DNA from: Ricordea florida
Taxonomy: Eukaryota > Cnidaria > Anthozoa > Corallimorpharia > Ricordeidae
Assembly (NCBI GenBank): GCA_949710005.1
Contig: OX453284.1
Span: 6,707,477-6,771,476 of the forward strand
Length of the DNA: 64,000 bases
Reading direction: 5' to 3'
In this document: positions 29,830-41,253 of the stretch, piece after piece
Numbering within the stretch: the first letter of the stretch is position 1
Layout: every line of letters starts with the position of its first letter
Notes under the pieces: generated by a model
Seen by the model: the letters and a program-made list of their open reading frames with translations, nothing else
Told to the model about the DNA's origin: nothing
Databases searched by the model: none
Position numbers and translations under genes: made by a program

Positions 29830-30181
29830 GACAAAGTTTGTAAATTACATTGTAAAATATTTCTACTGACTAGAAGAGGTAATTTTTGTATAGGGGTATT
29901 AAGATTAACATAAAAATCCTCATGCTCTAAAAACTGCAGTAATATTTGCTTTAGACAATTTTTAAAGGCGAGTCTCCTCTTATTTCGTAAGTATTGAGGA
30001 AGTTCATTCCATATTTTACATCCAATCCGCGAGGAGGAGTGACTGTTGATGTAACCTTGAAAACGTTCTCATAAAAATTGCCCGCTTCCGCTGATCGAGT
30101 GTTATAGGGGTGGGTAGAATCAATGTTAGTAAAAAGCTCTATCAAATTTGTAGGTCCAATTGTGTAATGGATATCATGCAT
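29830..30181 (-). pseudogene. LINE ORF2 C-terminal remnant
   Basis: Minus-strand fragments read HPYNTRSAEAGNFY and, in a shifted frame, GCKIWNELPQYLRNKRRLAF followed by LEHEDFYVNL. This is the C-terminal end typical of CR1/L2-like non-LTR retrotransposon proteins (YNTR ... WN.LP ... FK). At least one frameshift is present. Confidence 0.7.
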
Positions 30182-30486
30182 TATAGTTCACACCTAAATT
30201 TTCTCCAATTCTTATTGGCTTAAATTGATCACGTGACGCGATAGTGTTCGTCCGCGGAGACACACTATCGGCGCATAGTGCCCTTCCGTGGAAAATACCC
30301 GGATGGATAGTGCCCGTCCGTGAAAATGTTAATTTTCTGACAATTATACCAGGCAATGTACGTTGCGAATTATTGAAATTTCAGGCTGTGCGTATGGATA
30401 AATATTTGATCGATATGCATTTTGTGGGTTTTGACTGTTTTTCAACTGGCGCGCGGAAGAAAATTTAATTAGTGGTGAACAATAAA

Positions 30487-30640
30487 GACAATAGAGTGTT
30501 TATGTCTCGGAACTATCGGTCCGATAGTTGCCCCTTGGAAATTTAACGTTCTTAAAACTAGGATATTTTAAGATCAGAACATCAAATTTCCGTGGGGCAA
30601 CTATCGGCCGATAGTTCCTCGACAGAAACACTCTATTGTC
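30487..30640. repeat. Foldback element, 154 bp
   Basis: Arms of about 57 bp beginning GACAATAGAGTGTTT are inverted at the two ends and contain the palindrome AACTATCGGCCGATAGTT. No coding sequence. Confidence 0.8.
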
Positions 30641-30974
30641 TAATTAGAGTTGTTATAGCTTTGTAATAGAGCATGTCCACAGGGAGAATGTTATACGTAT
30701 GAACAAAGGTATAGCATGCTCTCTTTAAATGAAACATAAATTAAACGCGGGCTCGCGGCTCGCGTCTGATGGATTAAAATTTTTTGAAGATTAGTTTTAG
30801 AGATCTGGCTCCAGACCAGTAGTCCTTAAGAAATGTATGTATGTACTAAAGAGCGATAAATATTTAAAAGAATAGACGTTGGTACAAAGTGCCTGAGTTG
30901 TGAAATAATGCCTATGGTTTTACGTCTTTTTAACGCAATGCAGTCTACGTGAAATTTCCAGGAAAGATTATTTA

Positions 30975-31122
30975 GCAATTAATGAATGAGGCTGAGTAGG
31001 ATATGAAGAATTAAGCGGATCGAGGAAGGTGTTATCCACCGAGGCCGTAGGCCGAGGTGGATAACACCCTTCCGAGATCCGCTTAATTCTTCATATCCTA
31101 CGAAGGCCAAATTCATTAATTG
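30975..31122. repeat. Foldback element, 148 bp
   Basis: Arms from GCAATTAATGAAT through TAGGATATGAAGAATTAAGC meet around GAGGCCGTAGGCC. A GC-rich tract of GAAGCGAGGCCGAAGG type follows to about 31175. Confidence 0.8.
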
Positions 31123-31362
31123 CTTTATTATTTATTCCTCGCGAAGCGAGGCCGAAGGCCGAGCGTAGCGAGGTTACTAATCGTGTCGCTTTCCGTCAGA
31201 CCACGTGGCTCGCAAGCCCGAGTAAATCGAGCCGAGAGTTTTTATATATGTATATATATATATAAAATGTAAAAGTTGATTAATCGTAAAACAGTGCTCA
31301 ATACGTGAACGTAGAGCGAAGTAGTTGTTGCGGGAGAAAAAACACAAACAAACTACAGGTTT

Positions 31363-31405
31363 ATCCCTACAAGCCTGTTTCGTGGTTGCCCACTCATCAG
31401 GGGAT
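31363..31405 (-). ncRNA. Hammerhead ribozyme, type I, minus strand
   Basis: Same 43-nt motif as at 31426-31468, read on the minus strand: 5-bp stem I, CUGAUGA core, 4-bp stem II with GCAA loop, GAAA, 2-bp stem III with GGCU loop, and UA cleavage site. All core bases are intact. Confidence 0.8.
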
Positions 31406-31425
31406 ATGTAGGTATCTGCCCACTC

Positions 31426-31468
31426 ATCCCCTGATGAGTGGGCAACCACGAAACAGGCTTGTAGGGAT
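31426..31468 (+). ncRNA. Hammerhead ribozyme, type I, plus strand
   Basis: Stem I pairs AUCCC (31426-31430) with GGGAU (31464-31468). Then come the invariant CUGAUGA, stem II GUGG-GCAA-CCAC, the invariant GAAA, a short stem III CA-GGCU-UG and the cleavage site UA, with cutting expected after A31463. Every invariant hammerhead position is present, so self-cleavage is expected if the RNA is made and the long palindrome does not trap it. Very short stem III is typical of hammerheads from Penelope-like elements. Confidence 0.85.
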
Positions 31469-31516
31469 AAACCTGTAGTTTGTTTGTGTTTTTTCTCCCG
31501 CAACAACTATATATAT

Positions 31517-31785
31517 ATTTAGAAAACAGTCCTAAGAAAGTACGCGCGCTGATTGGTTAGAAATCGTGTTTCTATAACTCGATAGAAACACAGAACTAGC
31601 ACGAGCTGTTGACGTTATGATGACGCGTGCAAAGAGAATTTACATTTTGATAATCAAAGCTAACAAGTTGCTTTTCTTTTTTTCGTCGCGGTGTTTTCTA
31701 AAAGAAATAGAAAACATGTTCTTCGTGTTTCTATTGAGTTATAGAAACACTCGTGAAAGTTTGGGAGAACTCGAAAAAGCTGTGG
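31517..31785 (+). repeat. 269-bp dispersed repeat, copy 1 (truncated)
   Basis: Matches 60496-60764 with only two differences seen (GACGTTATG/GACGTAATG, GCGTGC/GCGAGC). Contains the palindrome GTGTTTCTAT...ATAGAAACAC. It lacks the right hairpin arm present in the other copy. Confidence 0.85.
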
Positions 31786-34079
31786 AGATAAAAGGTGTCC
31801 GTTCGCAGGCCAGGTTACCCGGCAACATTACTCCATGTGAAATTCCGCCATTAGGAATTCCTTGAATGATGTTTTGAAAATAATGTGAGTTTTGTGGAAA
31901 TCGATTTCACTCGTCTTGGAAATACATCCCAGGAAGAAGATCTGCTACATATGCAAGAAAGAATGGCGAGAGATCGTCGTCGAGTAAGTTTGAATGCCGC
32001 AAAAATCGGCACACGTGAAGCGGCGACTCAAAGCAGAGATTGAGAAACGACGGTAGAGACGATAACAAGAGACATCGCAGCTAAGACAACAACTGCTTGC
32101 TCAAAAAAGCAAAGGAATCAGCAAGGAAGAGGACCAGGAATACCATCAAAATACCATCAAGTTACATTGGAAATCGAATTTGTTATCGATAGAAACAACG
32201 ACTCGTTTTAGGTATACGGGACATGAGCGAGCGATTACATAACGAAATTGGCGAACAAAATTTAGCAAAATGACTTAGAACGGAAACCGAGTAGGAACGA
32301 CTTCCAGCATGCAGACAGAATCAGAAGACGAACGACAAAACAGATTACCATATCGTCGTGAAAAAAGTGCCAGGAAAGGGGAAACAGAAAGCAACCGCAA
32401 AGAAATGAAAGATGACAGTCACGTAGTATTTTAAAATACTGCAATGAGAATGCAAGTAGGTATTTTTCGTAGTGAAACGATTGCCTTCCATTTGAAAGAA
32501 ATTCCCAATACAGAGATTGCAGTTGTGATAGCAAGTATTTATAATTATGTGATCTGATATCATTGCAACAGGGAAAATGTATTGTAGATTTGTTTGTTGT
32601 GGCAGTTATGTTCAGTATTTTCAACAGAAAAGATACCAAACAATAAGTGACTGGTTCTGCAATATTATCAGTGATCAATGCAATTATTTGTGAATAAAGC
32701 AGATGTTATTACTGACTTCTGAGTAGTATTTCTCTTTGCTCTATTTCTTTGCTACATATAAGCTACTGCGATGATCAGTTAATGTCATTACCTACATATA
32801 TGTATTGCGTAATCAATAAGTTTTGTTGGGACAGACAAGTTCCATAGCCATTTCAAAATGGGTTTTTACCTTTGAGTTCCATGTATCCCTGGGAATTACT
32901 CTCTTAGCACCCACCCTTTTCCCACAAATGAAAAGTTAATTTAAGCCCTACTTTGCAAAATTAGGCAACATCTTAACCTTTTTCCTTAATGCTGTTTAAT
33001 TCATTTTTATGATGTCAAATACAAATATTTAATAACAGTCACAATATACAGTTGACCTTTTACATTGAAAAAACTCTATAAGGGAGAAACTAAAATTTGT
33101 AATGCTAAAATTTCTAGTGATTTTTCTTATATATTCATTGCAAGGGTGCTGTATGTAATAACAAGTCTTTGAAGTTTCCTAAATGCCCTATGGTTTCAAT
33201 CATGATTTTCCACACTAACTGTATGGACATGATTATAATGATGATAATGACTGCACTAGCATGATTGCCACAGGTCAGACATGTCAGGAGTTTGGAGGTC
33301 ATTACCAGGACTAATTTGTGACTTTTCTAATTTAGTTGGTAAGGGAAAAAGTCAGGGAATTTAAAGATCTTATGGCTGTGGCAACCATGACTTGATTCTA
33401 AGCTTAAAAGAAGAAATGGTATTGTTCAGAGTTGAGTAATTTTTACTTCCTATGAGACAAACCCTATTCAGAAGAAAAACGGAATTGCTTGTAGTAGTAG
33501 AGGAACAATACCTTTTCCCAGATCAGGACATACACCCCCACCCCATAACAGTATATTACGTTAAACATAAAAAATAACAATACTAATAATAATATCAATA
33601 CCAGTAATAATGTTAAAAATGATAATAGTACAATCATAATAATCATGATAATAATTGCAAAAAATGAGAAAGTACAAAATATAAAAATAATATAATAATA
33701 AGTAAATACATAAATTGTAAGTAAATACGTAAATTGGGGTTTCATCCCTCATAGGAAAAACAATTAGGAGTCCTTTAAAAACTAGCTTCGCGAGGTTTTG
33801 CGGGAGTCGTATTTCTAGTCAAAATATTTTCAAACACTTAAAGGAGAAAATGAGCTTTATTTTCACAAATTTCACACCCACCAGCAATATAACAAAGCAA
33901 CAAAATAACACAAGCTCGTCCCCAGGTCTTCTCGGTTAACGGTGCATTAACCTGCGAAAACGCTGCATTTTTGACGTCATTTCCTCGGTTAAGTCAAAAT
34001 TCTTCCAAATTTGGTCATCAGTAACTAGTTATGGTGAATTAAACGTGTGCTTTAAGCCAATCAGAATCGGGGAAATATT
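31786..34079. other. No gene recognised; simple-sequence stretch
   Basis: Includes an A/G-rich stretch at 31920-32170 with a repeated AATACCATCAA, a stretch at 32770-32800 resembling the tail of the SINE at 41254, and a TAA/TAT-rich microsatellite at about 33555-33740. No exon was identified. Confidence 0.45.
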
Positions 34080-34460
34080 TTGAATGAATAATAATATCAA
34101 TTATTACACCAAGATACTTGACAAAAGATTTACGTCCAAGTTGCTTCATCATCTTGTGCTCATTGTCGAATACTTTAAGATGAATATCGATTTTAATCTT
34201 TCGTCGGTAAAGATGAAATATTACGAAATTAGCTTTATTAATATTGAGAGTTAATTTATTTGCTAATAGCCAGTCACAAACATTGTATAGTTCTGTGTTT
34301 ACGATAGTTTCTTAAGATTTCAAATTTTTATCTGCAAAAAGCAAGTTTGTGTCATCGGCAAACAGGAAGAAATCAAATGTTTTTGAAGAGGTTTGAAATC
34401 ATTGATAAACAATAGAAAGAGTAATGGGTCGAGTAGAGCGGACGACCAAGCTTTGAACGA
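34080..34460 (-). pseudogene. LINE reverse transcriptase fragment
   Basis: Minus-strand reading gives the palm motif in LFADDTNLLFADK-type sequence, followed by CDWLLANKLTLNINK and ending KYLGVII, the fixed order of non-LTR reverse transcriptases. Both ends are missing and frame changes occur. It resembles the RT at 36900-37180. Confidence 0.7.
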
Positions 34461-35479
34461 GCAACATAATTTATAGAATTAAAATTAAATATGAAATAAA
34501 TAGATGGTAGAATGTAAGTTGGTTTCTGCCAAAGTAATAGGAAGCCAAAGCAAACACAACGGCGAGGCTAGCTGAGGACGACACCAATGAAAAAAATAAA
34601 TTGCTTTGCTATTAGACTGATGAGCGGCGGGCCGTTTTCATTTTCTTTCTATTCTCTTTTTAAATTGTAAAATCAGTTTTAAAGTTGTCACCGTTCGTGT
34701 TTCATTTCGAATTTTACAACGAAGTTTTTGACATGTTTGACGTTCTTCATTCACGTCCTCAAGAAAACTCGGGAAACGGTCATTTCACTTTGTTACTTTG
34801 CAAATGACGGCAGTGAAACCTACTAGACTGTATTCTGCACTCGAAGTTTGAATCTATTGTTCATCAACGCTTTTATTTGCAATTGGTGCCATCTTAGTCT
34901 ACGTCGCCGCCGTCGTGTTTTTCCCTTAGTAAGCTCCCTAGTAAGAGTCACAGGAAAGTTTCAGTTTTTTTTTCTGAGTCAATAACGGTGAGAATTCCTC
35001 GCCTCGTGTCTTGTCGATTATTGACCGTTTAGCAAACTCTCTAAGCAAGAGGATAAAAGGAACAGTGAGGGATACTCAGGGCGTTGGCTGGGATATGAAA
35101 ACTTCAGTAAAGTTATCTGTAGAAACGAAAGTACGTTTTTAATAATGGCCGCTCGCAGCTCTTGAATATATTTGAGGTTCTCTAATTATAGATTATTAAA
35201 GCGGAATTTATGTCTCTTATGCTTTCTTGGTCTAAAATAATGTTAAATAGTAGCGCCTTTGCTTGTAGCCGATACGACACACGAAATAAATTGGTTCATT
35301 TCTGTCTGTTGTTTTACATTATTTATGGCTCATAACCACAGAAACGGTCCACTTTCCCTACTTTTGTTTCACTCTTGTTAAATTCAGGCTGAAAAATAAT
35401 AAAGAAGTGAAACAGAAATGTATAAGAAAACCTGTTTGCCAGCTAATTCCTCGGAATAAGACAAAAAATGCGCCCACAT
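34461..35479. other. No gene recognised
   Basis: Host DNA without identifiable exon or repeat. Confidence 0.45.
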
Positions 35480-38095
35480 ATTCCTAAAATTTCCAAGCCT
35501 TGGATTAAGTTAGACTTTCAATCCAAACAAAAAATAGATTATTTCAATCCGGTGACTTTGAGAACTATAAATATTACAGAAACAAAATTTGTTCTCAGAT
35601 TCGCCTAAGCAAGAAAAGGTATTATCATGAACTTTTCAAGAATGACTTAAGCGATATGCGAAAAACATGGCAAGCTGTAAATGTGCTACTCAACCGTCGG
35701 AAAAGAAAACTTAAATCAATCAATAAACTTAAGGATCCAAGAAGAAATAATAGTGTCATCAGTAACTGACTGCGTGTACCCAACATTATAAATGAGTAGT
35801 TCTCATCTGTTGGTAAGAACTTAGCAACTAAACTGCCTCAAGCCGAGCGTCCTTATATGGACTGTGATCTCTGTAACTCTTAATCACCTGACACCTCATT
35901 CTTTTTCAAACCTGTTACTCCGCATGAAGTGAAGCCTGAAATTTTATCCATACCAAACAATAAGTCATATGGCATATTACTCTTGTCCTACTTCTTAAAC
36001 ACTCTTGTGACATAATATCTCCTGTCCTTGCAAATTTTATCAACAAGTCTGTCAGTCTGGAAGCACACCCCTCTAAACTGAAAATGTCCAAAATTATACC
36101 CATCTACAAAGCTATACAATACAATACTTTATTTATACACGTGACACCACGGAGCTCCCAAGTGAAATAACGCATGCATGACATACTGATGAAACCAGAG
36201 GTAGAGATAGACCACCACAGCGGGACCTACGTCCGATACTCTTTTCGAACAGCGTGAGGCTTCGTTAACGTCCCACAGATTATTAGGAACTAGTGTTGTG
36301 AGACGGGACCTACATTTTATCGTCCTTATCCGAGAAGACTAGAAAAGTCTAACCGTTTGTAGATGTCATAACAAAGGCAGCACTTTATCCTCAGTTATTC
36401 AAAGACCCGGAGGGGTTGGTCCGGCGGGGGTTTGAACCCGCAACCTCCCGCAAGGTAGTCCGGTGCTCCACCAACTGAGCTAACTGGTCGGCGTTAGAAT
36501 GAAGGTTTTCATACAAAAATATCAACTATTATCTTCATCCCAATAAAGTCTTCGCCAAGCACACTCAACTGAACATGCTATACTTGACATGTTAGAATCC
36601 ATCCTTACCAATATGGATAAAAGCCTTTTTTTCTTAAGGGGTGTTCATTGACCTTAAGAAAGCTTTTGACACGGTGAACCATAAAATATTTGATAAACTT
36701 AATAATTACGGCTTTAGAGCAATTGTCAATCAATGGTTTTTCTCATATTTGACAAATCATACTCCAACAACTGATATTATCTCTTATTTTATATCTCGGA
36801 CAAAGAAATACTTAGCTGTGGTGTACCTCAAGTTCCGTTCTAGGGCCGCATCTCTTTTTGCTATATGTCAGCGATATTCAATATTGCTCTAAAAAACTTA
36901 AATGTTTCCTTTTTGCAGATGATACTAACGTCCTTTACTCTCACCAAAATCTCAAGACATTAGAATTAATTGTAAATATTGAATTGAACGACTTATTTAA
37001 TTGGCTAACTGCAAATAAACTTCCACATAACATATAAAGAAATCAAACTTTGTTATTTTCCGCCCATACCAAAAAATACTTTATTATCTGCCACAAATTA
37101 ATATTTTTGATAGTGAAGAAAATATGAATGTTACCCTTGAACATAATAATTGTTTTAAATATCTTGGGTTATTAATTGATGAAAATTAAAGTTTGAAAAA
37201 CCACATCTATAGCGCTAACCCTTACAACAAGAATAAGTAAAACTGAAGGTCTGATTGCGAAGTTAAGGCATATCCTTCCTAATCGCGAACCCTTCTTGAT
37301 ATTTGTAAGTCCCTCATTGCACCTTATATAACGTATGGATTAACTTCTTGGAGAACTGCATCTAAGACCTTGTTAAATAATATTCTTGTCCTTCAAAAAC
37401 GTGCACTGTGTCTTATCTACTTTGCTCCAGTAAGGGAGCATACCGACAATACTCCTTTTCTTGAAAGGAAAGCTTCTACCGCTAGAATTCCAGTATTATG
37501 AAAAAAATTGCTAACTTAATGTACGACATCAATACCAGTTCTGCACCGATTAACATTTCGAATTTGTTTTCTGAAATTACTAGCGTTCACTCTTACAGCA
37601 AACGCTTATCAACGTCTGTTCGAGCATTTTTGTACTAAAAAATCTGAACTTAATACTCAAAGTAAAGCCTTTTCACGTGCTGGCGTTAAAATCTGCAATG
37701 GGAATCCATACCAACTAGTCTCAAAAATTCATTAAAGCACTCTTTCAAAACATTCATTAGATCAAAACTAATCGAAATTCTAGAAACTCAAAACTCCTAT
37801 GTCGACATAGATACTCTAATCAATAAGATGAAAAATTAAATTAATAACTGTAATTATGTTTAGTTTGCAGTTTTCTTCTTTACATATTACTCCTTTACCT
37901 AGATGTTTGTAGTAATGTGTACATATTGTAATTGTATGTGAATATTTACTTATCGTATAAACTTTATAGTTGTGCAAAAATTATTTTCAACTGAATGGCT
38001 TGCCGCGATAAGCTTTTCGCCCATATTTGCAAGCCAGCCTAGTAATAACTGTCTGATGTGAAGAAATAAAACTTGTTGTTGTTGTTTGTTAAGAT
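35480..38095 (+). mobile_element. CR1/L2-like LINE, decayed, with nested SINE
   Basis: Plus-strand fragments of a non-LTR retrotransposon in order: a pre-RT region (RLSKKRYYHELFKNDLSDMR), the RT start VFIDLKKAFDTVNHK at about 36640, the palm motif FADDTNVLYS near 36915, and a C-terminal region ending LINKMKN near 37838. The 3' UTR ends in AATAAAACTTGTTGTTGTTG, a tail common in this LINE type. There are multiple stops and frameshifts. A SINE splits it at about 36120-36510. The 3' end lies just below the second GPCR gene. Confidence 0.75.
36120..36510 (-). mobile_element. tRNA-derived SINE nested in a LINE
   Basis: On the minus strand the head carries an A box (TAGCTCAGTTGGTGGAGCA) and a B box (GGTTCAAACCC) within a tRNA-like body at about 36412-36495, followed by a non-tRNA body to about 36120 that ends in TATTGTATTG-type sequence. 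The acceptor stem does not pair fully, so it is not a working tRNA gene. Confidence 0.7.
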
Positions 38096-38410
38096 TTTAT
38101 CACTTATTTGAACATTAGTGGAGTCTGATATTTTCGTGGGAAAAGAGATACCATATGATAAACCACATACCAACCTCAGGGTGGGATTATACTTTTTCAA
38201 TCCAGGGCCAATAATTCCCAGTATGGCCCTAGCGACCGGCTCATCAAGAAGAAAATACACCGGCAGATGTTCTTTTCGTACTGGTAAAGATGTTTTGACT
38301 ATTGTATTAGTTTTCGTTTTTTCGGATGCCTTCCTGTTCCGGACCCCTATCGACGACTTGAGCCTCGGCCGTATGATCTGGTTAATGACGTCACAGGTGA
38401 TATAACGGCT
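38039..38410 (-). other. Open frame downstream of the second GPCR
   Basis: A minus-strand frame open from 38449 to 38039 overlaps the last 38 bp of the GPCR gene in another frame and continues about 120 codons. It could be a receptor tail lost by a frameshift, or chance. The left end lies in the 3' tail of the LINE, which argues against full-length function. Confidence 0.3.
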
Positions 38411-38411
38411 C

Positions 38412-39338
38412 CTAAAGAACCAAATTTTTACACAGGATCCGGCATCCAAGGTAACGGAAGGTGCGTTTCATTTCAGCGTTCCTGTACGCGTAGATAAACG
38501 GGTTCTGTGCGCTGTTGCTATAGTGACAAAACTTGACAAACGTAAGAAGGCGATTCGTTCCCGAGGAAGACGGAAGACGTGACGGGTAGTACGTTGCTAT
38601 GATACTGACAACAAATATCGGAAACCATGATATGACAAATAGCACTGTAATAGCTGCCACTGTCGTGGAGAGTCTTATTTCATTTTTGATCGACTTTTTT
38701 CGCGCGAGATGTCGTGAAATATTTTGTTGTTTACCGGAACGGGCGTACCAGAAAATTGTGACGTAAGCCGCAAGAATGATGACAAAGGGAATGAAAAAAC
38801 ACGTTGTGGTCATGAGAAGAATGTAGACCTCCTTCCAGCGTTGGAATTGCACGGGTTGCAAGCCCGCCATAACAGCGGCGTATAACCAAGGAATCCATAT
38901 CATAGCGTTTGAAATTTTCCTGGACAGTGTTCTGTGACGAAGCGGTTTGACGATAGCATGACAACGCTCAATGCTAATAGACGTTAATTGAAGTATTGAA
39001 GCGCTTCCGATAAATATATCAAAAGTAATGTAAAACTGGTAGGCAGCCTCTGGAAACTGCTTTTCATTGTACTGGCACAGAAATATGAACATCCAACAAG
39101 GGATCGACACTAAGCCAACTAGAATGTCACTCGCTGATAGGCTCACGACCAAAGTGTTGGTAACTGTACGTAGCTTCCGGTTAACAAAAAAGGAAGTCAG
39201 GATAAGTCCATTTCCGGTGATAATGGCCAGTAGCAAAAAAACGAATAGGGCAGAGATTGCAACGAGCTCAGTAAAGGGCATCTTACTCGCATGCTCAGAT
39301 GTGGAGTTGCCGCTTACGGTGTGATTTACTTCTAACAT
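38412..39338 (-). CDS. Rhodopsin-like (class A) GPCR, 308 aa, single coding exon
   Basis: Paralogue of the receptor at 27733-28842, in inverted orientation. Class A marks: GNGLIL in TM1, LSASDIL in TM2, ERC in place of DRY, SWFP in TM6 and NPFIYAYR in TM7 with helix 8. The 3.32 position is Asp, as in aminergic receptors, and the extracellular Cys pair is absent. Three N-glycosylation motifs (NHT, NST and one nearby) lie in the short N-terminus. The protein stops only a few residues after helix 8, while its paralogue has about 70 more. An acceptor site (CTGTTTCAG, about 39392-39402) upstream suggests a spliced 5' UTR exon. Ligand unknown. Confidence 0.88.
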   Translation of the reverse strand: MLEVNHTVSGNSTSEHASKMPFTELVAISALFVFLLLAIITGNGLILTSFFVNRKLRTVTNTLVVSLSASDILVGLVSIPCWMFIFLCQYNEKQFPEAAYQFYITFDIFIGSASILQLTSISIERCHAIVKPLRHRTLSRKISNAMIWIPWLYAAVMAGLQPVQFQRWKEVYILLMTTTCFFIPFVIILAAYVTIFWYARSGKQQNISRHLARKKSIKNEIRLSTTVAAITVLFVISWFPIFVVSIIATYYPSRLPSSSGTNRLLTFVKFCHYSNSAQNPFIYAYRNAEMKRTFRYLGCRILCKNLVL

Positions 39339-39402
39339 TTTGTCCTTTTGATTTTAATCGTGATCGTCGAATCAATTTATTGCTACTGTACCTGAAACAG
39401 AA

Positions 39403-39905
39403 AATAAAAAAAAACAGGGTTTATTTTAATAGAAACGAGGCAGTCTTATTAGAACTCGTTAAATAAAACAAGCAGATAAATAAAGCGGATGAAGACGTTT
39501 TCGTCAGGTCTCACCCATTTTTAAAATGCAAGATGCAACAAACAATATTGTTATATACCTAGACTTTCAATCAACAAAACGAGCACTGTGATTGGTTGAT
39601 TCTTGGTCACGTGCCCCTGATCAAATTCAAATGTAATCCAACCGGGATATTCACCATCGACTTCGACATCATAGAAAGAAGGTTGCGAAGACTCATCCTA
39701 AGCCTAGCTTGCCAAAGATGTATTAGAACCTGCTAACTAGAATACAGAGAAACAACCTATTTGCAGCAACAGTTTCGGAAACTACAATACCTTGAAGAGA
39801 ATTCAATTACTTTTGCTGTTCATTTGGATCTTGGTATTTATAGTGCAAGTTTCGTATTTGAAATAATGAGTCCATCGAGATTATAGTATTTCAATGTTCT
39901 GCTTA
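39403..39905. other. No gene recognised
   Basis: Upstream region of the second GPCR gene; would include its intron and first exon. No further signal was identified. Confidence 0.4.
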
Positions 39906-40192
39906 GGGACGGACCATTAGAAAAGGGGGGGGGGGTGGGGAATTTTCAGCTTACACGAATTTTTTTTTTCGCTCATTGCTTGTACAGGAATTTTTTTTCA
40001 GGTGAACCCCTCTGCACGAATTTTTTTTACTACGTGTGAAAAAGTCACAATTGGACCTTCCTTCTGCATGAATTTTTTTTTTACCTTCTTCTTTGCTAGA
40101 ATTTTTTTTCTTGGCATTTTCCCTTGCATGGATTTCTTTTTTGTTTTTTTCCCCACCCCCCCCCCCCCATCACTTTTCTAATGGTCCGTCCC
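39906..40192. mobile_element. TTA-flanked MITE, copy 2
   Basis: Same terminal repeats as copy 1 (GGGACGGACCATTAGAAAAG), TTA on both sides, 287 bp, same orientation as copy 1. Confidence 0.8.
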
Positions 40193-40799
40193 TTATGTCG
40201 TCCCGGTTCACATTTGAAAATTTATAAGGCGAGTGCGTGGTCATATTCACGTAAGTTAATGACGTCAGAAAACTACATTCACCGCTTTCTGTTTAGATCA
40301 ATTTCGTTTGACCTTTCAACTATTTTGCATATGTATTATTCACCTTTAGCTACTTTCGGGGAAAATTGTTTTTTTTTTTCGTGCTCCGTTTTGTTCTGTT
40401 GATGATCCGATCTAAAACGCTCTCGACCAAAGATAAATTTTTGTCATAAAGTTACCGGCTTCTTTTTCCAAAAACGCGGCTTTCCTTTGCGTATACTTTT
40501 AGTAACTGAGGTTAATCGCAGGAGAAAACACTTTTCTTTCAAATTAATCATGATCAATTACCTTTCCTTTTTCGGCGGGCCATTTTTACAGACTATAGAT
40601 TCATTTACTTTCGGTTGGTTAATACGTCTTCAATGCCAGCGGCAAAGATCCCCGAAAATGGAAAAATTTGAAAACAAGTTAGTTGCTAGGCCACTCCTTT
40701 GTCTTTCGGCAGATTAACCACAAGGGTACTGCACATATAGTTTTGATAAACTGAAAAAGCAATACCAAAGTACAATAAATGTTAAACAGTTTTCTAACT
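40193..40799. other. No gene recognised
   Basis: Host DNA between a MITE and a satellite array; nothing identified. Confidence 0.4.
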
Positions 40800-41190
40800 G
40801 TCTAGTGCATGGTCTCACGGCGCATGGACTTATCGACAGATGAAAAAGTTAGAACCACACTGCATAGTAAATTAAACAAGCAGTACCACCGTGACAGCAC
40901 AGTACTGTTCAATAGCTTTACAAAGATTGAGCACACTGCATGGTTTGATCCACAGATGAAAAAGTTAGACCCCCACTGTATAGTAAAACAAACAGTATCA
41001 CAGTACAGTACTGTTCAGTAGCTTTACAAAGAATGGGAACACTGCATGGTTTGATCCACAGATGAAAAATGGAGAACCACACTGTAAAGTAAAACAAACA
41101 GTACCACAGTACATAGCACTTTAGTAGCTTACCAAAAAACTGATTATTAAAACAAATTGGATATAGTTTTATCCACAGATGAAAAAGCTA
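40800..41190. repeat. 106-bp satellite array, about 3.5 copies
   Basis: AGCTTTACAAAG recurs at 40914 and 41020, giving a period of 106 bp. Units contain GATCCACAGATGAAAAA and GTAAAACAAACAGTACCACA. Confidence 0.85.
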
Positions 41191-41253
41191 AGCCATCTAA
41201 ACTGTACCGTCTACGGGTACACTACAAACTCACAATATGACCAGCTCCCAGTT

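Larger units (their letters stand above)
31322..31509. mobile_element. Palindromic element carrying two hammerhead ribozymes
   Basis: Two arms of 83-84 bp, from TAGTTGTTGCGGGAG to its exact complement, flank a centre of about 20 bp, with (TA)n on both sides (31249-31264 and 31510-31517). Each arm contains a hammerhead motif, on opposite strands. Hammerheads of this small type I form are known from Penelope-like elements and retrozymes of animals, so the palindrome is probably a remnant of such an element. Confidence 0.75.

Noticed and set aside
31177..31506. 109-codon minus-strand frame
   Set aside because: It spans the hammerhead palindrome, so both arms are read in one frame; no conserved domain was recognised.
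33464..33752. Hydrophobic minus-strand frames as membrane proteins
   Set aside because: They come from a TAA/TAT-rich microsatellite, which translates to Ile/Tyr/Leu runs.
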